NCBI GenBank assembly: GCA_947290775.1
Contig: CAMYPM010000001.1
Span: 186,001 to 250,000 of the forward strand
Source: an uncultured Bacteroidales bacterium
GTDB taxonomy: Bacteria; Bacteroidota; Bacteroidia; Bacteroidales; Porphyromonadaceae
Reading direction: 5' to 3'
DNA length: 64,000 nt
Shown here: positions 38,601 to 45,400 of the stretch, in pieces
How the letters are laid out: each line of letters begins with the position of its first letter
Position numbering within the stretch: position 1 is the first letter of the stretch
Position numbers and translations under genes: made by a program
The notes under the pieces: generated by a model
The model's input: only the letters and a program-made list of their open reading frames with translations
Told to the model about the DNA's origin: nothing
Databases searched by the model: none

Positions 38601-38813
38601 ATGAGTTGCGTTTGCAGGTACTTCCAGTGAGAAGCGTCCATTAACGTCCGTTGTAATCCCAATGGTAGGATTCCCTTTGACTACTACGGAAGCTCCAATA
38701 ATGGGTTCTCCATCTTCTAATGAGGTTACTGTACCTCGGACGACTCTTACCTGAGCCGAGGCTAACCCTATTGATGCTACGATAGCGGTTAGCAGTAACA
38801 AAAACCTTTTCAT
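35697..38813 (-). CDS. RagA/SusC family TonB-dependent outer-membrane transporter
   Basis: 1038-residue TonB-dependent channel. After a 20-residue signal peptide comes a carboxypeptidase-regulatory-like domain (VRGTVTSLEDGEPIIGASVV). The plug follows with DEVIVTGYQTVSKKAF and the SusC signature VLKDAAATSIYGARAANGVI. The beta-barrel ends in an aromatic residue (GGIVLSF), as barrel proteins do. It forms the energised pore for the SusD-like lid encoded downstream. A promoter is predicted about 160 bp upstream. The substrate is unknown. Confidence 0.95.
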   Translation of the reverse strand: MKRFLLLLTAIVASIGLASAQVRVVRGTVTSLEDGEPIIGASVVVKGNPTIGITTDVNGRFSLEVPANATHLLVSYVGKHKLEVAIMQGEMKITLVDDTQVLDEVIVTGYQTVSKKAFTGAASAVGSETVKAKFDANPINALNGNIPGLQLSLSSGQPGAPATIFVRGRNSLNSGTQPLYVIDGVPIESGTQGFTAKEGVAISPLSTLSSDDIESISVLKDAAATSIYGARAANGVIVITTKRGHGGFKLNFSSRWGASTMPHFPRSYHRVDKATYLEMLIESIENGIKYDKLFSRFSALNAGQGLGLDPNNKEDLYKYISWYTGAPVDPNTPGTDWLKEVTRVGFLQNYNLDISGGGESPYSPHYFIAFDYLSDKGIVIGKDLTRYSLRANLDQAPTSYFKYGLNTSLSMTTTNMGSGGGYFSDPITTAHNEIPIDPVYNEDGSFNTTILWSGANPVAFRSEKGDKNTQTQYRALISPFVTFTITDWLSFTSRYGLDAYILDDYTFWSLYGSDGQSVNGMGNNGFLANFYSTITNTFNVNKSWNDAHHMNILVGQEGQRTYTKSTYLEANNFAVNDLNDISMAAVPSAASSNRDELRLLSFFSNGEYNYMGRYFFSASFRVDASSRFSKKNRWAPFWSVGGKWRMAEEQFMANSRDYIQDFTIRTSYGTSGNQAVGSGWYAARALYDYGFPYDGQPGALFSQFEAPDLKWEQTAKFNLGLDMQLFNFITFGFDYYYHKTKDMVFAVPQAKEVGLPTYLESAYYKNIGELENQGIEFELKFDAIKTADTHLSFAFTGSHNKNKILKLSTDKPIESTLQYIAPGYDIYTFKMKEWAGVDPATGFGMWYKNREESDETTFNYNEAAKVIVGKASPDFQGSFRTDLQHKGFDFSILFTYSIGGKIYGDNNSYDEHVGDKAGWGSSYSYWVADNRWKQPGDNAKVPLLVERNYGWANASTRFLMNGSYLKIQNIVVGYTITDKALKKVGLSSARIYLSADNLYTFMNKNYRGFDPASVGANGFQWWNYPQPTKVTGGIVLSF

Positions 38814-38971
38814 ACGCTTGTTGTAGTTGTTTAACTTTTATATATTACTTCTATTTAATGAATTGTTTCTTAAGAATACCTTGGTAATCCTATGGTTGTA
38901 TTAAGCATTGTTTATTGGATTATAGTTATCACAATGTAATGCGCTAAGCAGTTTCGCTTTCTTCTTGTATG

Positions 38972-39004
38972 CAAATATAGTATATTTATTTTCATATGGA
39001 ACAA
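38972..39004 (-). promoter_or_regulatory. Promoter of the SusC/SusD operon
   Basis: On the minus strand TTG (complement of 39002-39004), 22 bp, then TATATTTG (complement of 38972-38979). The spacing is 1 bp longer than ideal. Transcription from about 38965 would give a leader near 150 nt. Confidence 0.5.
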
Positions 39005-39257
39005 TAGGACGATATATAAAACAAGGAAAAAATAAACGTTCTGTGCCATTATTTCTCTAAAATAAGTCATTAGTGTAGCGTATAGATAGGGAAATATAGG
39101 CACACTTAGGTTGCAGGAACTACGCTTTTTGCGCTATACTCTCCTCCTTATTTCCCAGTACATAGCGCTCTGTGCTACATAGTTAGCCGGAGTAAAGTGG
39201 AGATAGTAAAGAAAATTTATACTATGTGCGTAGCTCGCTCAGCGTTTACTACAAAAT
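39005..39257. other. Non-coding stretch upstream of the SusC/SusD promoter
   Basis: A+T-rich DNA between the SusC promoter and the first repeat array. No open frame, tRNA or known regulatory motif was seen. The whole gap from 38814 to 39779 carries no supported gene. Confidence 0.4.
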
Positions 39258-39316
39258 AAAGTCTTAAAAAGGTGCTGATTGCTTCTATAAAAGACGCTGA
39301 TATTTGCTTGAAAGAC
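39258..39316. repeat. Degenerate 22-bp array (array 6)
   Basis: Units AAAAAGGTGCTGATTGCTTC, AAAAGACGCTGATATTTGC and AAAGACTATAGG follow the family layout with a weak match. The array is shorter and more diverged than the others. Confidence 0.5.
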
Positions 39317-39330
39317 TATAGGGGAGCTCT

Positions 39331-39377
39331 GCAAAGGAGTAGTGTACAAAAGATGTTTAGTACACTAAACTCCTTGC
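39331..39377. repeat. Two-part inverted repeat
   Basis: GCAAAGGAGT (39331-39340) pairs with ACTCCTTGC (39369-39377) with one bulge, and AGTGTAC (39341-39347) with GTACACT (39360-39366). This gives about 16 bp of stem around a 12-nt loop. No T run follows on either strand, so a terminator is doubtful. It could be a protein-binding palindrome or an RNA hairpin. Confidence 0.55.
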
Positions 39378-39550
39378 ATACACAAGAGCGTTGGAAGGTA
39401 AATACTTGGTGACTATTTACTTCTTGCGCGCATGTTTTCTTAAAGCTTTGGATATGATGCTCCCAAGTTGGGTGAAGGGGGATGCACGAATTCTATTGTG
39501 AAGCGTGCGAAAAGCAATGAGTAGTATTTATAATACATAGACGCCCTCCC

Positions 39551-39660
39551 CCAGAAATACGTAGATGCCTCCTCGAAATACGTAGGCGCCCCCTCGAAAT
39601 ACGTAGACGTCCCCTCGAAATACGTAGACGCCCCCTCGAAATACGTAAACGCCCCCGAAG
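39551..39660. repeat. Exact 21-bp tandem array (array 7)
   Basis: GAAATACGTA recurs at 39554, 39575, 39596, 39617 and 39638, exactly 21 bp apart. The intervening sequence is G+C-rich (AGACGCCCCCTC type), and each unit holds the palindrome TACGTA. On the minus strand it lies 120-230 bp past the stop of the carboxynorspermidine dehydrogenase gene. Because 21 is divisible by three, the array reads as heptapeptide repeats (TYFEGAS), but no convincing gene surrounds it. Confidence 0.85.
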
Positions 39661-39779
39661 CTGCGATACTCATGTCGTGCTTCGGAGGCGTAATATATAT
39701 TATATGGTTAACTACAAAGTATTTCTCAAGCAGAGCGTGCAAGCCGCTCCTTCGGAAGAAACGGCTCTAAAGGCGAGGG

Positions 39780-40979
39780 TTACTTCTCAAATTCTATATC
39801 GGCATCAATTGTTTCATGCCATGGAAGCCCTTGTTTGGCCAGTTCTTCAAGGAACGGATCGGGATCGAATTCTTCTACATTGAACACTCCGGCACCCTTC
39901 CAGAGCCCCTTAGCAAACATTAAGGCTCCGGTTGTAGCGGGTACTCCCGTAGTATAGCTCACTCCCTGGGTACCTGTTTCGCGATATGCAGCTTGGTGGC
40001 TACAGTTATTCCAAATATAGTAGGTGCGCTCTTTCCCATCTTTTATACCCCGAATGCGGCACCCGATAGACGTTTCTCCGGTATAGTCGTGTCCGAGTTC
40101 TTGTGGGTTGGGTAATACGGCTTTGAGGAACTGTATCGGCACAATCTCCATCCCATTATAGTTGATAGGCTCAATGCCTGCCATGCCTATATTCTGGATA
40201 ACGCGCAAATGAGTTAGGTACTCTTCGCTGAAAGTCATCCAAAAGCGTGCTCTACGCAGGGTAGGATAGTTCTTTACAAGAGATTCGAGCTCTTCGTGGT
40301 ACAGCAGGTAGCTTTCACGGGGTCCTACTCCGGGATAGTGTAGCGTTTTGTGTATTTCCTGGGGCTCTGTTTCGTGCCATTCTCCGTCTTGATAGTATTT
40401 CCCTTTCTGGGTAATCTCGCGGATATTGATTTCCGGATTGAAGTTAGTGGCAAAAGCCTTGTGGTGATCTCCTCCGTTGCAGTCCACGATATCGAGATAA
40501 TGTATCTCATCGAAGTGATGCTTTGCTGCATAGGCGGTGAAAACACTTGTTACGCCCGGATCAAATCCGCACCCAAGTATAGCCATGAGTCCGGCTTCTT
40601 TAAAGCGGTCATGATAAGCCCATTGCCAGCTGTATTGATATTTAGCTTCATCACGCGGCTCATAGTTTGCGGTATCCAGGTAGTTGCATTTCGCCTCCAG
40701 ACAAGCTTCCATTATGGTTAGGTCCTGATAGGGCAGTGCAACGTTGATGACCAAGTCCGGCTTCCACTGTGTAAAGAGTGCCACAAGTTCACTTACATTA
40801 TCAGCATCTACCTGAGCAGTTTCGATCTTTACCTCCTTTATTTCGGAAGCTATCTTGTCGCATTTGGATTTAGTACGGCTCGCGAGCATGATGTTGGTAA
40901 AGACATCGTGGTTCTGAGCCACTTTCTTGGCTACAACGGTACCAACACCCCCTGCGCCTATGATCAGTATTCTTGCCAT
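39780..40979 (-). CDS. Saccharopine dehydrogenase family protein, probable carboxynorspermidine dehydrogenase
   Basis: 399-residue NAD(P)-dependent oxidoreductase. The N-terminal Rossmann motif is GAGGVGTVVA (residues 8-17). The middle contains the family phrase GCGFDPGVTSVFTAYA, and the overall length matches carboxynorspermidine/carboxyspermidine dehydrogenase rather than lysine-pathway saccharopine enzymes. In Bacteroidetes this enzyme joins aspartate semialdehyde to a diamine to build spermidine-type polyamines. The partner decarboxylase is not in the window. It is 161 bp after the next gene upstream and probably has its own promoter. Confidence 0.85.
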   Translation of the reverse strand: MARILIIGAGGVGTVVAKKVAQNHDVFTNIMLASRTKSKCDKIASEIKEVKIETAQVDADNVSELVALFTQWKPDLVINVALPYQDLTIMEACLEAKCNYLDTANYEPRDEAKYQYSWQWAYHDRFKEAGLMAILGCGFDPGVTSVFTAYAAKHHFDEIHYLDIVDCNGGDHHKAFATNFNPEINIREITQKGKYYQDGEWHETEPQEIHKTLHYPGVGPRESYLLYHEELESLVKNYPTLRRARFWMTFSEEYLTHLRVIQNIGMAGIEPINYNGMEIVPIQFLKAVLPNPQELGHDYTGETSIGCRIRGIKDGKERTYYIWNNCSHQAAYRETGTQGVSYTTGVPATTGALMFAKGLWKGAGVFNVEEFDPDPFLEELAKQGLPWHETIDADIEFEK

Positions 40980-41140
40980 GGTTACTCCTTAAATTGAAGT
41001 TCACTTCTTGCTTCACAAAGATAAAGAAAATAGTGTAATTCCGCAGGGTTTTCTTAGGATATAAGCCCTGAGCAGGGTAAAAAGGCGTGCTTTACATAGG
41101 TTGATTGTGTCGTCCTAATGCAAGCATCGGCAGTATTTAT

Positions 41141-42226
41141 TCAGATGTGCCACACCCCTCCGGGGCCAAGTATGTAGCCCTCGTCTTTGTGAAGTGTGTA
41201 AAAGGTGCAGCCCAACCCTTCGCTTTCACTGAGTAGAGCGAGAAATTTGTCGTATGTATCGGCTGAGAGTGTTACCAACAAGTTGCGGTTGTAAGGCAAG
41301 CTCTCCTTGGTCGCCTGTGATAGGTCGATTGAAAGCAAGTCGAGGTCGTCCAAAGTGCGTTTGTGTGCATGGGCAGGCTCTTTGGTTTGTTGGGCATGGC
41401 GATGTGCGAGTATTCTCGCTGCCCGGCCAATAATCCACTGACCTAACTTATTGTGGGGATGATACTTTTCGTAGAAGAGTTGCATGGCACCAAAGAAGGC
41501 ATGTCGGTATCGGGTCGGATCACCGGAAGCTGCTTCACTCTCTCCCTTGTAATGCAGTAGGGGCACAGGAAGGTAATCGCATCTGTACCCCTTTTGGCGC
41601 AGACTATAGCTGAGGTCAATATCCTCGCCATACATGAAATATCGTTCATCGAGCAATCCCACCTCTTCGAAGGCGTCCCGCCTCAGCATCATAAAGGCAC
41701 CGGCGAGCAACCCTACTGAGTGGGGTTCTGTCGGATTAAGCCATCCCATGTAGTAAGCATTGAAAAGGCGCGAATGGGGAAATAGTCGGGATAATCCACT
41801 AAAACGGCAGGCACAACTCCATAGCGATACGCTTCCCCTTTTACTCTCCGGCAGAAAGTTGCCTTGGGCATCGTGCATTTTGACGCCTACAGCTCCCACT
41901 TCGGGATGTGACTCCATATGGCGAAGCACTTGCTGAAGGGTGTCTCTCCCTATTAGGGTATCCGGATTCAGTAGCAGTACGTACTTACTTTGTGAAGTGC
42001 GTACTGCTTGGTTATTTGCTTTTGCAAAGCCTACATTGGCTTTGTTTGCGATAATATTTATTTCAGGGAAGCGCTTACGCAGATACTCCACGGAGCCATC
42101 TTCTGAGGCATTGTCCACTACATAGGTAGCGCAGTCTAAGCCCTCGGACGCTATGCGAAGCGCCTCAATGGCTTGACTTACAAAGTACTTTACTTTATAG
42201 TTGACAATGACAACGGTTAGAAGCAC
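41141..42226 (-). CDS. Family 2 glycosyltransferase (rhamnosyltransferase-like)
   Basis: 361-residue GT-A enzyme. It opens with LTVVIVNYKVKYFVSQAIEA and has VDNASEDGSVEYL. The DxD-equivalent LLNPDT is near residue 83, and FMYGEDIDLSYSLRQKGYR is the acceptor-side motif seen in WbbL-type rhamnosyltransferases. An extra C-terminal tail of about 85 residues (from about 275) is not part of the transferase fold. Its start directly abuts the tyrS stop, so it is likely co-transcribed with tyrS. Confidence 0.9.
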   Translation of the reverse strand: MLLTVVIVNYKVKYFVSQAIEALRIASEGLDCATYVVDNASEDGSVEYLRKRFPEINIIANKANVGFAKANNQAVRTSQSKYVLLLNPDTLIGRDTLQQVLRHMESHPEVGAVGVKMHDAQGNFLPESKRGSVSLWSCACRFSGLSRLFPHSRLFNAYYMGWLNPTEPHSVGLLAGAFMMLRRDAFEEVGLLDERYFMYGEDIDLSYSLRQKGYRCDYLPVPLLHYKGESEAASGDPTRYRHAFFGAMQLFYEKYHPHNKLGQWIIGRAARILAHRHAQQTKEPAHAHKRTLDDLDLLSIDLSQATKESLPYNRNLLVTLSADTYDKFLALLSESEGLGCTFYTLHKDEGYILGPGGVWHI

Positions 42227-43519
42227 TTACTCGGCAATGAGCAAATAGTAATTCTTCTTACCGCGTTGGACAAGTAGGTACTTGCCGCTTACCAGCATCT
42301 CGGGGGTAACCGTTGCTTGTGGATCGGTCACCTTCTCTTTATTGATGCTTAAGCCACCGGCCGTGATGAGCTTGCGTACTTCTCCCTTAGAGGCAAATAC
42401 ACCGCTCTCGGCAAGTAGATCAACTACCGGTGTCTGAGCCTCAATAGTGCTACGTGCCACGTTGTAAGTAGGTACGCCCTCCATTACTTCCAACAGGGTA
42501 GCCTCATCAAGAGCCATTAGTGCTGCATGCGTATCTTGCCCAAAGAGTATGCGGGCTGCACTCTCGGCTGTCTCCACTGCATCGGCCCCATGCACCATAG
42601 TCGTTATCTCCTGTGCCAAACGTTGCTGTAGCAGACGCTTGTGGGGAGCTTCTAAGTGCTCTTTATGCAGTGCCTCTATTTCGTCAATTCCTATTTCAGT
42701 GAAGATCTTAATGTAGCGGTAAGCCTCATCGTCACCCGTATTAATCCAGAATTGATAGAAGCTGTAAGGAGATGTATAGCGACTGTCGAGCCATACGTTG
42801 CCACTCTCCGTCTTCCCAAACTTGCCGCCGTCCGCCTTGGTAATAAGCGGACAAGTAATGCCAAAGGCATCGCCTTGGTCAATACGACGGATCAGTTCGG
42901 TGCCTGTTGTAATGTTTCCCCATTGATCCGAGCCTCCCATCTGTAATTTACAGCCTTCCGTCCGGTAGAGGTGTAAAAAGTCGTAGCCCTGTAGAAGCTG
43001 ATACGAGAACTCAGTAAAGGAAAGACCTGCTGCGCTACCATCCAATCGGCGCTGTACAGAGTCCTTTGCCATCATGTAATTGACGGTGATATGCTTCCCA
43101 ATATCGCGAATAAAGTCGAGGAAAGACCACTCGTGCATCCAATCGTAATTGTTGAGCAGCTTAGCACCTGTAACAGACTTTGTATCAAAGTCTAAGAAAC
43201 GCTCCAATTGAGCGGCAATAGCTTGCTGATTGTGGCGGAGCGTGTCTAAGTCAAGCAGATTGCGTTCTTTGCTTTTCATGGAGGGGTCCCCAATCATACC
43301 GGTAGCGCCTCCCAATACAGCTATAGGACGGTGTCCGGCACGTTGTAAGTGGCGCAGCATCATTACGCTGACCAAGTGACCGATATGCAATGAGTCTGCT
43401 GTCGGGTCAATCCCTACATAGGCGGTGGTTACCTCTTTGTTGAGCAGCTCCTCCGCACCGGGCATGACCTGATGCAGCATACCGCGCTGCTTCAATTCCT
43501 CTATAAAGTTGATTTTCAT
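42227..43519 (-). CDS. tyrS: Tyrosine-tRNA ligase
   Basis: Class I aminoacyl-tRNA synthetase of 430 residues. HIGH-type motif: HIGHLVSVM, after [16 protein letters not shown]-type motif: KFGKTESGN. The C-terminal S4 RNA-binding domain includes [18 protein letters not shown]. The start is the ATG at 43517-43519 ([13 protein letters not shown]). The frame remains open to 43759, but the extra residues have no counterpart in TyrS. A -7 box lies 29 bp upstream. Confidence 0.95.
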   Translation of the reverse strand: MKINFIEELKQRGMLHQVMPGAEELLNKEVTTAYVGIDPTADSLHIGHLVSVMMLRHLQRAGHRPIAVLGGATGMIGDPSMKSKERNLLDLDTLRHNQQAIAAQLERFLDFDTKSVTGAKLLNNYDWMHEWSFLDFIRDIGKHITVNYMMAKDSVQRRLDGSAAGLSFTEFSYQLLQGYDFLHLYRTEGCKLQMGGSDQWGNITTGTELIRRIDQGDAFGITCPLITKADGGKFGKTESGNVWLDSRYTSPYSFYQFWINTGDDEAYRYIKIFTEIGIDEIEALHKEHLEAPHKRLLQQRLAQEITTMVHGADAVETAESAARILFGQDTHAALMALDEATLLEVMEGVPTYNVARSTIEAQTPVVDLLAESGVFASKGEVRKLITAGGLSINKEKVTDPQATVTPEMLVSGKYLLVQRGKKNYYLLIAE

Positions 43520-43547
43520 CCTCTTGTTTCTTCTACATATTTCCGGA

Positions 43548-43555
43548 CAAAGGTA
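43548..43555 (-). promoter_or_regulatory. -7 box upstream of tyrS
   Basis: TACCTTTG on the minus strand matches TAnnTTTG. A TTG lies 23 bp further upstream (complement of 43579-43581), slightly far. Transcription would start near 43541. Confidence 0.4.
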
Positions 43556-43577
43556 CGCATTTATCATGTGTGCCCAC

Positions 43578-43883
43578 ACAATGGTGCGAATAACATTTCG
43601 AGGAAGAGGAATAAACCACATTATCAATGATATTCTGGTAGGGAAATGTCCCTCCCTTTCTTTGGATGACCTTTTATACCTTGAAGAATACATAACTGAA
43701 GCAACACAGATGGAAAGGAGAAAAGGAGAATTAAACAAAAAGAGAACGGATGCTATCAATCATTTCTATTACCTTGATGCTTCTATTGGGAGTAACAAAG
43801 TAGTAATAGTTCTTGCTATGGAAGTAATACGAGGAGAAATTGAAGTTTTCCCTTACTCAATATATGAAAAAAAGAAGAGCTAA
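43578..43883 (+). CDS. Small hypothetical protein
   Basis: An open frame of about 101 residues from ATG 43578 ([20 protein letters not shown]) to TAA 43883. An upstream ATG at 43566 is also possible. The composition is protein-like: a charged helical middle ([21 protein letters not shown]) is followed by a beta-rich C-terminus ([20 protein letters not shown]). It is not recognised and has no signal peptide or membrane segment. Its start overlaps the tyrS promoter, and it lies at the edge of a decayed repeat region, so it may be a remnant. Its C-terminal VF-E pattern faintly recalls the peptide remnants encoded in the nearby repeats. Confidence 0.4.
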   Translation, partial: TMVRITFRGRGINHIINDILVGKCPSLSLDDLLYLEEYITEATQMERRKGELNKKRTDAINHFYYLDASIGSNKVVIVLAMEVIRGEIEVFPYSIYEKKKS

Positions 43884-43962
43884 CTCCCCAGGTTCGTACC
43901 GCAGATGTGGTATATAGCCTATAATTAAAGGCGGGCTGGGTGAGCCGGCTCCTCTCTGTACA
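43884..43962. other. Short spacer before the 328-bp repeat region
   Basis: 79 bp with a possible GCCGGCTC-type inverted element. Nothing else was recognised. Confidence 0.3.
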
Positions 43963-44345
43963 CAAAGATAGTACTTTATTTGATTATACGTATATTGTCG
44001 TTAATTGAGAGGTTATCTTTATTGGGGCATACGAGTAATAGAAGACTTTAAGGAGGGCGTCTTGATTCTGAGAGATGATGTTATAAACGGAGACATCTCC
44101 CTATAAAATACAACCACCGATAAGCATATGCTAGTCGGTGGAGGATGGTCGAAAACTCTTGCGAGGATTGACGACCTCCCATATGCCACAATATGGACTT
44201 ATTATTTTAGGTGGCATTGCAAATATAGTGTTTTGTCTTTGAATGAAGAAATAATTTATGTTTTTGAAGGGAAGGGCGAGACTCTGTAAGGTTAGCATAG
44301 AGTCGTCTCAAGATAATATCCTTATCTCTGATTCATAACAAAGGT
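43963..44345. repeat. Diverged copy 1 of a tandem unit
   Basis: It shares CAAAGATAGTACTTTATT and TAAGCATATGCTAG (with TAAGCTTATGTTAG in copy 2), then CATTGCAAATATAGTG and a common tail ending in CTCTGATTCATAACA. It encodes a 53-residue open frame (44128-44289) ending KYSVLSLNEEIIYVFEGKG. It also carries a CCACCGA/TCGGTGG hairpin. The copy is about 40-45 bp longer than copies 2 and 3. Confidence 0.6.
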
Positions 44346-44603
44346 AGTGCCGGTACTCAAGAAAGATTCTCCTATGCGCAATAGCGAAGCAGCGCAGCTC
44401 TCCTTTCCGTCAGCTCATTTATTGGAGACTTCAATAGATGGAGTTATCAGCACTTTGATTATAAGAGAGAGCCTCAACGGAGAGTGCACTTTTTATAGTA
44501 TCTCAGACAGTATGGATGTGAGTAAAATGAAAAAGACTCTAATTACACTCTTCACCGATGGAACTACAATCCACCTAAGAAGAGTCCATTAAAGTCTTTC
44601 CGC
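44346..44603. other. Unique segment between repeat copies 1 and 2
   Basis: This 258-bp segment interrupts the tandem units. It contains an open frame of up to 81 codons on the plus strand (44347-44592, with FTDGTTIHLRRVH near its end) that I do not recognise and consider doubtful. Confidence 0.35.
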
Positions 44604-44943
44604 TACAAAGATAGTACTTTATTGGATTATAGCAATAAAATTATTCGATTTGAACGAAAGGAGACGACCTAAGCTTATGTTAGCGCCAAAGAGAGCTTGG
44701 AGAAAACAAGATTATGACGAAACTTAAAGAAAAAGGTCTGTGATGATTACTCACAGACCTTAATGGAGAGGCACAGCTTGAAGTTATCGCGCCTTTTGCG
44801 GCTCTACTCCATCGCAAGTATAGTGTTTTAATTTTGAATAAGGAAATCATTTGCGTTTTCGAAATGAAATACGATACTGTGTGAGGTTAACAGAGAGACG
44901 TTTCAAGATAATATCCTTATCTCTGATTCATAACAGAGGTAGT
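44604..44943. repeat. Copy 2 of the 328-bp tandem unit
   Basis: Bases 44613-44803 match copy 3 (44941-45131) at about 97 percent by eye with a constant offset of 328. The second half (44814-44943) matches the end of copy 1. In one frame it reads LLTDLNGEAQLEVIAPFAAL and continues to KYSVLILNKEIICVFE, then a stop. This resembles the tail in copy 1, so the unit may derive from a former gene end. Confidence 0.8.
44733..44761 (-). terminator. Minus-strand terminator-like hairpin in repeat copy 2
   Basis: AAGGTCTGTGA pairs perfectly with TCACAGACCTT around a 7-nt loop. On the minus strand it is followed by TTTCTTTAAG, after the stem's own TT. It faces transcription coming from prfB. Confidence 0.6.
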
Positions 44944-45131
44944 ACTTTATTTGATTATAGCAATAAAATTATTCGATTTGAACGAAAGGAAACGAACTAA
45001 GCTTATGTTAGCACAAAAGAGAGCTTGGAGAAAACAAGATTATGACGAAACTTAAAGAAAAAGGTCTGTGATGATTACTCACAGACCTTAATGGAGAGGC
45101 ACAGCTTGAAGTTATCGCGCCTTTTGCGGCT
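44931..45131. repeat. Copy 3 (partial) of the 328-bp tandem unit
   Basis: It matches the first about 190 bp of copy 2, including the hairpin, and ends abruptly at GCCTTTTGCGGCT. After this the sequence is unique. Confidence 0.8.
45061..45089 (-). terminator. Minus-strand terminator-like hairpin in repeat copy 3
   Basis: Identical to the hairpin of copy 2, 328 bp away: 11-bp stem, 7-nt loop and T-rich 3' side on the minus strand. Confidence 0.6.
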
Positions 45132-45179
45132 AACGATGGGATTATCCGACCATCGCACAATCCCTATTTAATCGGTGAG

Positions 45180-45268
45180 TAAAAGATAGAGATGTTTTGT
45201 GTAAAAGGTACAGATGTTTCATTTGAAAGGTTCTGATGTTTTGCGGAAAAGATCAGAACATATGCGAG
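45180..45268. repeat. Intergenic array of four 21-23 bp units (array 8)
   Basis: Units AAAAGATAGAGATGTTTTG, AAAAGGTACAGATGTTTC, AAAGGTTCTGATGTTTTG and AAAAGATCAGAACATATG. The array ends 24 bp beyond the prfB terminator. Confidence 0.75.
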
Positions 45269-45291
45269 ACTCCCCACAAGTGTATAAAAAG

Positions 45292-45325
45292 AAAGTGTGC
45301 AAGTAGTAAACTACTTACACACTTT
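45292..45325 (-). terminator. Terminator of prfB
   Basis: AAAGTGTGCAAGTAGT pairs with ACTACTTACACACTTT with one mismatch. On the minus strand the T-rich CTTTTTATAC follows. It lies 76 bp after the prfB stop. Confidence 0.85.
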
Positions 45326-45400
45326 TGCACACGGAGGCGCTAATGCTTTGTACTACTTTCGATTGAATGCTGTGGCCCCTCTCTCTGGCGTGTAGCCTTT

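Noticed and set aside
39551..39660. CRISPR array
   Set aside because: Units of 21 bp repeat almost without unique spacers and no cas gene is present. All short arrays in the window lack the repeat-spacer alternation.
39440..39742. Gene for a 100-residue heptapeptide-repeat protein on the minus strand
   Set aside because: The repeats (TYFEGAS type) come from translating a 21-bp DNA array, the flanks are not protein-like, and there is no promoter or start context.
44347..44592. 81-codon open frame between repeat copies
   Set aside because: No recognised similarity, no clear start context, and it lies in decayed repeat DNA. It is kept only as part of the unique segment.
43884..45400. Insertion sequence or retron
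   Set aside because: Direct tandem repeats are present, but there is no transposase, reverse transcriptase, or inverted termini with target duplication.
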